NCBI RefSeq assembly: GCF_014202275.1
Contig: NZ_JACHGF010000002.1
Location: 310,001 to 374,000 of the forward strand
DNA from: Rhabdobacter roseus
GTDB taxonomy: Bacteria > Bacteroidota > Bacteroidia > Cytophagales > Spirosomataceae
Length of the DNA stretch: 64,000 bases
Direction: 5' to 3'
In this document: in pieces, positions 62,682-64,000 of the stretch
Layout: each line of letters starts with the position of its first letter
Numbering within the stretch: position 1 is the stretch's first letter
The notes under the pieces: generated by a model
What the model saw: the letters and a program-made list of their open reading frames with translations, nothing else
Databases searched by the model: none
Told to the model about the DNA's origin: nothing
Position numbers and translations under genes: made by a program

Positions 62682-62710
62682 GAATAAGCCGTGACTAGCG
62701 GGCAGGTACT

Positions 62711-63454
62711 TTACTTGGCCTGCCCGAAAACCTTTCGTAAAAGGTCATTGACCCGCGCGGCGGGGTTTTCCCGGATTTTCTTTTCTTCAATGGCAATGAG
62801 CGAATACAGTCCGTTAATGGCCTGCTGCGTGGCGTAGCCCTTCAGGTCAGGGTTGACCTTCTGCACCAGCGGAATTTTATTATAGGTGTTCACCAGGTCG
62901 GCGTAGTAGCGCGTGGCGTTGTTGAGGTTCAGGGTACTATCCACTACCGGAAAAAAGGTATTGTACAGCTCGTCGTTGGTAGTGCGGCGCAGGTAGGCCG
63001 TGGCCGACGTATCGGCTCCGCGCAAGATCCCCACGGCGTCGGTGATGGTCATGGACGTAATGGCCTTCACGAAGATCGGTTTGGATTTCTTGGCGGCGTC
63101 TTCGGCGGCCCGGTTGAGCGAGAGCACAAAACGATCCACCTCACTGCCCAGGCCCAGCTGCCGGAGCCGCTCCTCTACCCGGCGGGCCTCGGGCGGCATC
63201 AGGATCTTGATCAGCTCGTTTTTGAAGTACCCATCGGTGCGGGAGGCCTGGTCGGCTCCGTTGTTGATGCCCACGCGCAACGCCTCTTTAAGTCCTTCGG
63301 CAATTTCATTTTGGGAAAGTCCACCGCTGCCGCCCTGAATATTTTCGAGTGCCTTTCCCAATTTCGTTTTGTTAAACTGAGCCTGGGAAGTACAGCTGGA
63401 AAGCAGAAGGAACGAGGCGGCAAATAGTATTTTGTAGGCCATGTTGAAGTTCAT
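62711..63454 (-). CDS. DUF4197 lipoprotein
   Basis: The product is about 247 aa. The start is ATG 63454 or 63442 (MNFNMAYKILFAASFLLLSSC); both give a lipoprotein signal with Cys at the lipobox. The mature domain (GLSQNEIAEGLKEALRVGINNGADQASRTDGYFKNELIKILMPPEARRVEERLRQLG, LRGADTSATAYLRRTTNDELYNTFFPVVDSTL) matches DUF4197. These periplasmic proteins have no established function. It is divergent from cinA. Confidence 0.92.
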   Translation of the reverse strand: MNFNMAYKILFAASFLLLSSCTSQAQFNKTKLGKALENIQGGSGGLSQNEIAEGLKEALRVGINNGADQASRTDGYFKNELIKILMPPEARRVEERLRQLGLGSEVDRFVLSLNRAAEDAAKKSKPIFVKAITSMTITDAVGILRGADTSATAYLRRTTNDELYNTFFPVVDSTLNLNNATRYYADLVNTYNKIPLVQKVNPDLKGYATQQAINGLYSLIAIEEKKIRENPAARVNDLLRKVFGQAK

Positions 63455-63507
63455 TTTGGAATAAGTGGTATAGCACTCAAACGTAATCATTAATAACAAA
63501 TATTGCG

Positions 63508-63515
63508 TATTTTTG
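63508..63515 (+). promoter_or_regulatory. -7 box of the cinA promoter
   Basis: TATTTTTG, 28 nt before ATG 63544, in the divergent region with the DUF4197 gene. Confidence 0.55.
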
Positions 63516-63543
63516 GAAAATTAAAGCCTAATCATCTATTCTG

Positions 63544-64000
63544 ATGACCCACCTAAGTTCTACGATCCGGGCCGAAGTACTGACCATTGGGGACGAAATT
63601 CTGTTTGGCCAGATTACGGACACCAACACCCAATGGATCGGCACCGAGCTCACCAACCTGGGGATTCGCCCCGTCCGGAAAACCTCCGTGGGCGATAACG
63701 CCGCCGACATTCTCAGTGCGCTACACGAAGCCTCCCTCCGGGCCGAGTTGATCATCATTACCGGCGGCCTGGGCCCCACCAAAGACGACATTACGAAGCA
63801 AACGCTTTGTCGCTTTTTTGATACCGTATTAGAACTTAACCAGGAAGCGCTGGAAATGGTTAGTTCTTTTTTTATAAAACGCGGCCGGGAAATGACCGAG
63901 CTCAACCGCCAGCAAGCCGCCCTACCCGCCAACTGCACCTACCTGGCCAACGACTGGGGTACCGCGCCCGGCATGTGGTTCGAGCGCGACGGCCGGGTAT
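63544..64000 (+). CDS. cinA: CinA-family protein (3' end beyond the window)
   Basis: From ATG 63544 the frame is open to the end of the window (152 codons). RAEVLTIGDEILFGQITDTNTQWIGTELTNLGI and LIIITGGLGPTKDDITKQTLCRFF are the MoaB/MogA-like (MoCF) domain of CinA; the NMN-deamidase domain is expected further on. CinA proteins act in NAD recycling and were named for competence. Only the N-terminal third or so is present. Confidence 0.95.
   Translation, partial: MTHLSSTIRAEVLTIGDEILFGQITDTNTQWIGTELTNLGIRPVRKTSVGDNAADILSALHEASLRAELIIITGGLGPTKDDITKQTLCRFFDTVLELNQEALEMVSSFFIKRGREMTELNRQQAALPANCTYLANDWGTAPGMWFERDGRV

Noticed and set aside
1-64000. CRISPR array, rRNA genes, prophage or transposase genes
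   Set aside because: No regularly spaced repeats, no rRNA-like sequence, and no transposase or integrase motif in any frame examined.

Overview
The window is chromosomal DNA of a Bacteroidota bacterium, most likely of the order Cytophagales (Spirosomataceae-like; the genus is not resolved from sequence alone). Evidence: type IX secretion sorting domains (genes at 1, 3347 and 37777), gliding protein GldC, a short primary sigma factor of 287 aa, the long-insert form of IspG, menaquinone synthesis (MenD), almost no Shine-Dalgarno sites, and promoters of the Bacteroidota type (TTG/TTTG, about 19-23 nt, TAnnTTTG) upstream of several genes and tRNAs. No rRNA, CRISPR array, prophage or recognisable insertion sequence was found.

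Layout. 1-7.7 kb is accessory: a secreted ice-binding-like protein (5' end outside the window), an outer-membrane protein, two broken small lipoprotein genes (one frameshifted, one with an in-frame TAG), a large T9SS-exported protein, and an AT-rich alpha/beta hydrolase flanked by an imperfect direct repeat of about 80 bp. 7.7-13.3 kb: an XRE regulator, dapD, gapA, a thioredoxin-like gene remnant, trmB and folC. 13.3-21.7 kb: an envelope cluster (TonB-like protein, HU/SPOR membrane protein, plug-less outer-membrane barrel, a TPR protein of about 1000 aa, a TPR lipoprotein). 21.7-31.2 kb: menD, rpoD, pnp, rpsO, an LptF/G permease, a START-like protein, tRNA-Met, holA, acpH. 31.2-43.4 kb: slyD, dCMP deaminase, a secreted HExxH protein, an AarF kinase with a TetR-like partner, comEC, an M43 metalloprotease, phoH, dnaB, rlmD. 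43.7-46.5 kb: a CHRD lipoprotein, a TPR/SH3-like membrane protein and an odd array of five tRNA-Lys-like genes, three of which carry a 15-nt GC-rich insertion in the T arm, followed by tRNA-Leu. 46.6-64 kb: trhO, surE, a GH3-family enzyme, LysE, NUDIX, a CDF transporter, a TIM-barrel isomerase, folE-queD, a sugar permease with a GHMP kinase, ispG, small conserved genes, a thioredoxin/TPR protein, gldC, a DUF4197 lipoprotein and the start of cinA.

The most striking feature is not a gene. The heptamer GGTACTT (complement AAGTACC) and the related palindrome GGTACC recur through genes and intergenic DNA at tens of times chance frequency in segments counted by eye. They appear in every reading frame, force unusual codon pairs (GTA-CTT for Val-Leu), often sit as inverted pairs in terminator hairpins, and are absent from the AT-rich hydrolase gene that looks acquired. 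This is the behaviour of a DNA uptake sequence or HIP1-like iterated palindrome; the window also encodes ComEC and the CinA N-terminus.
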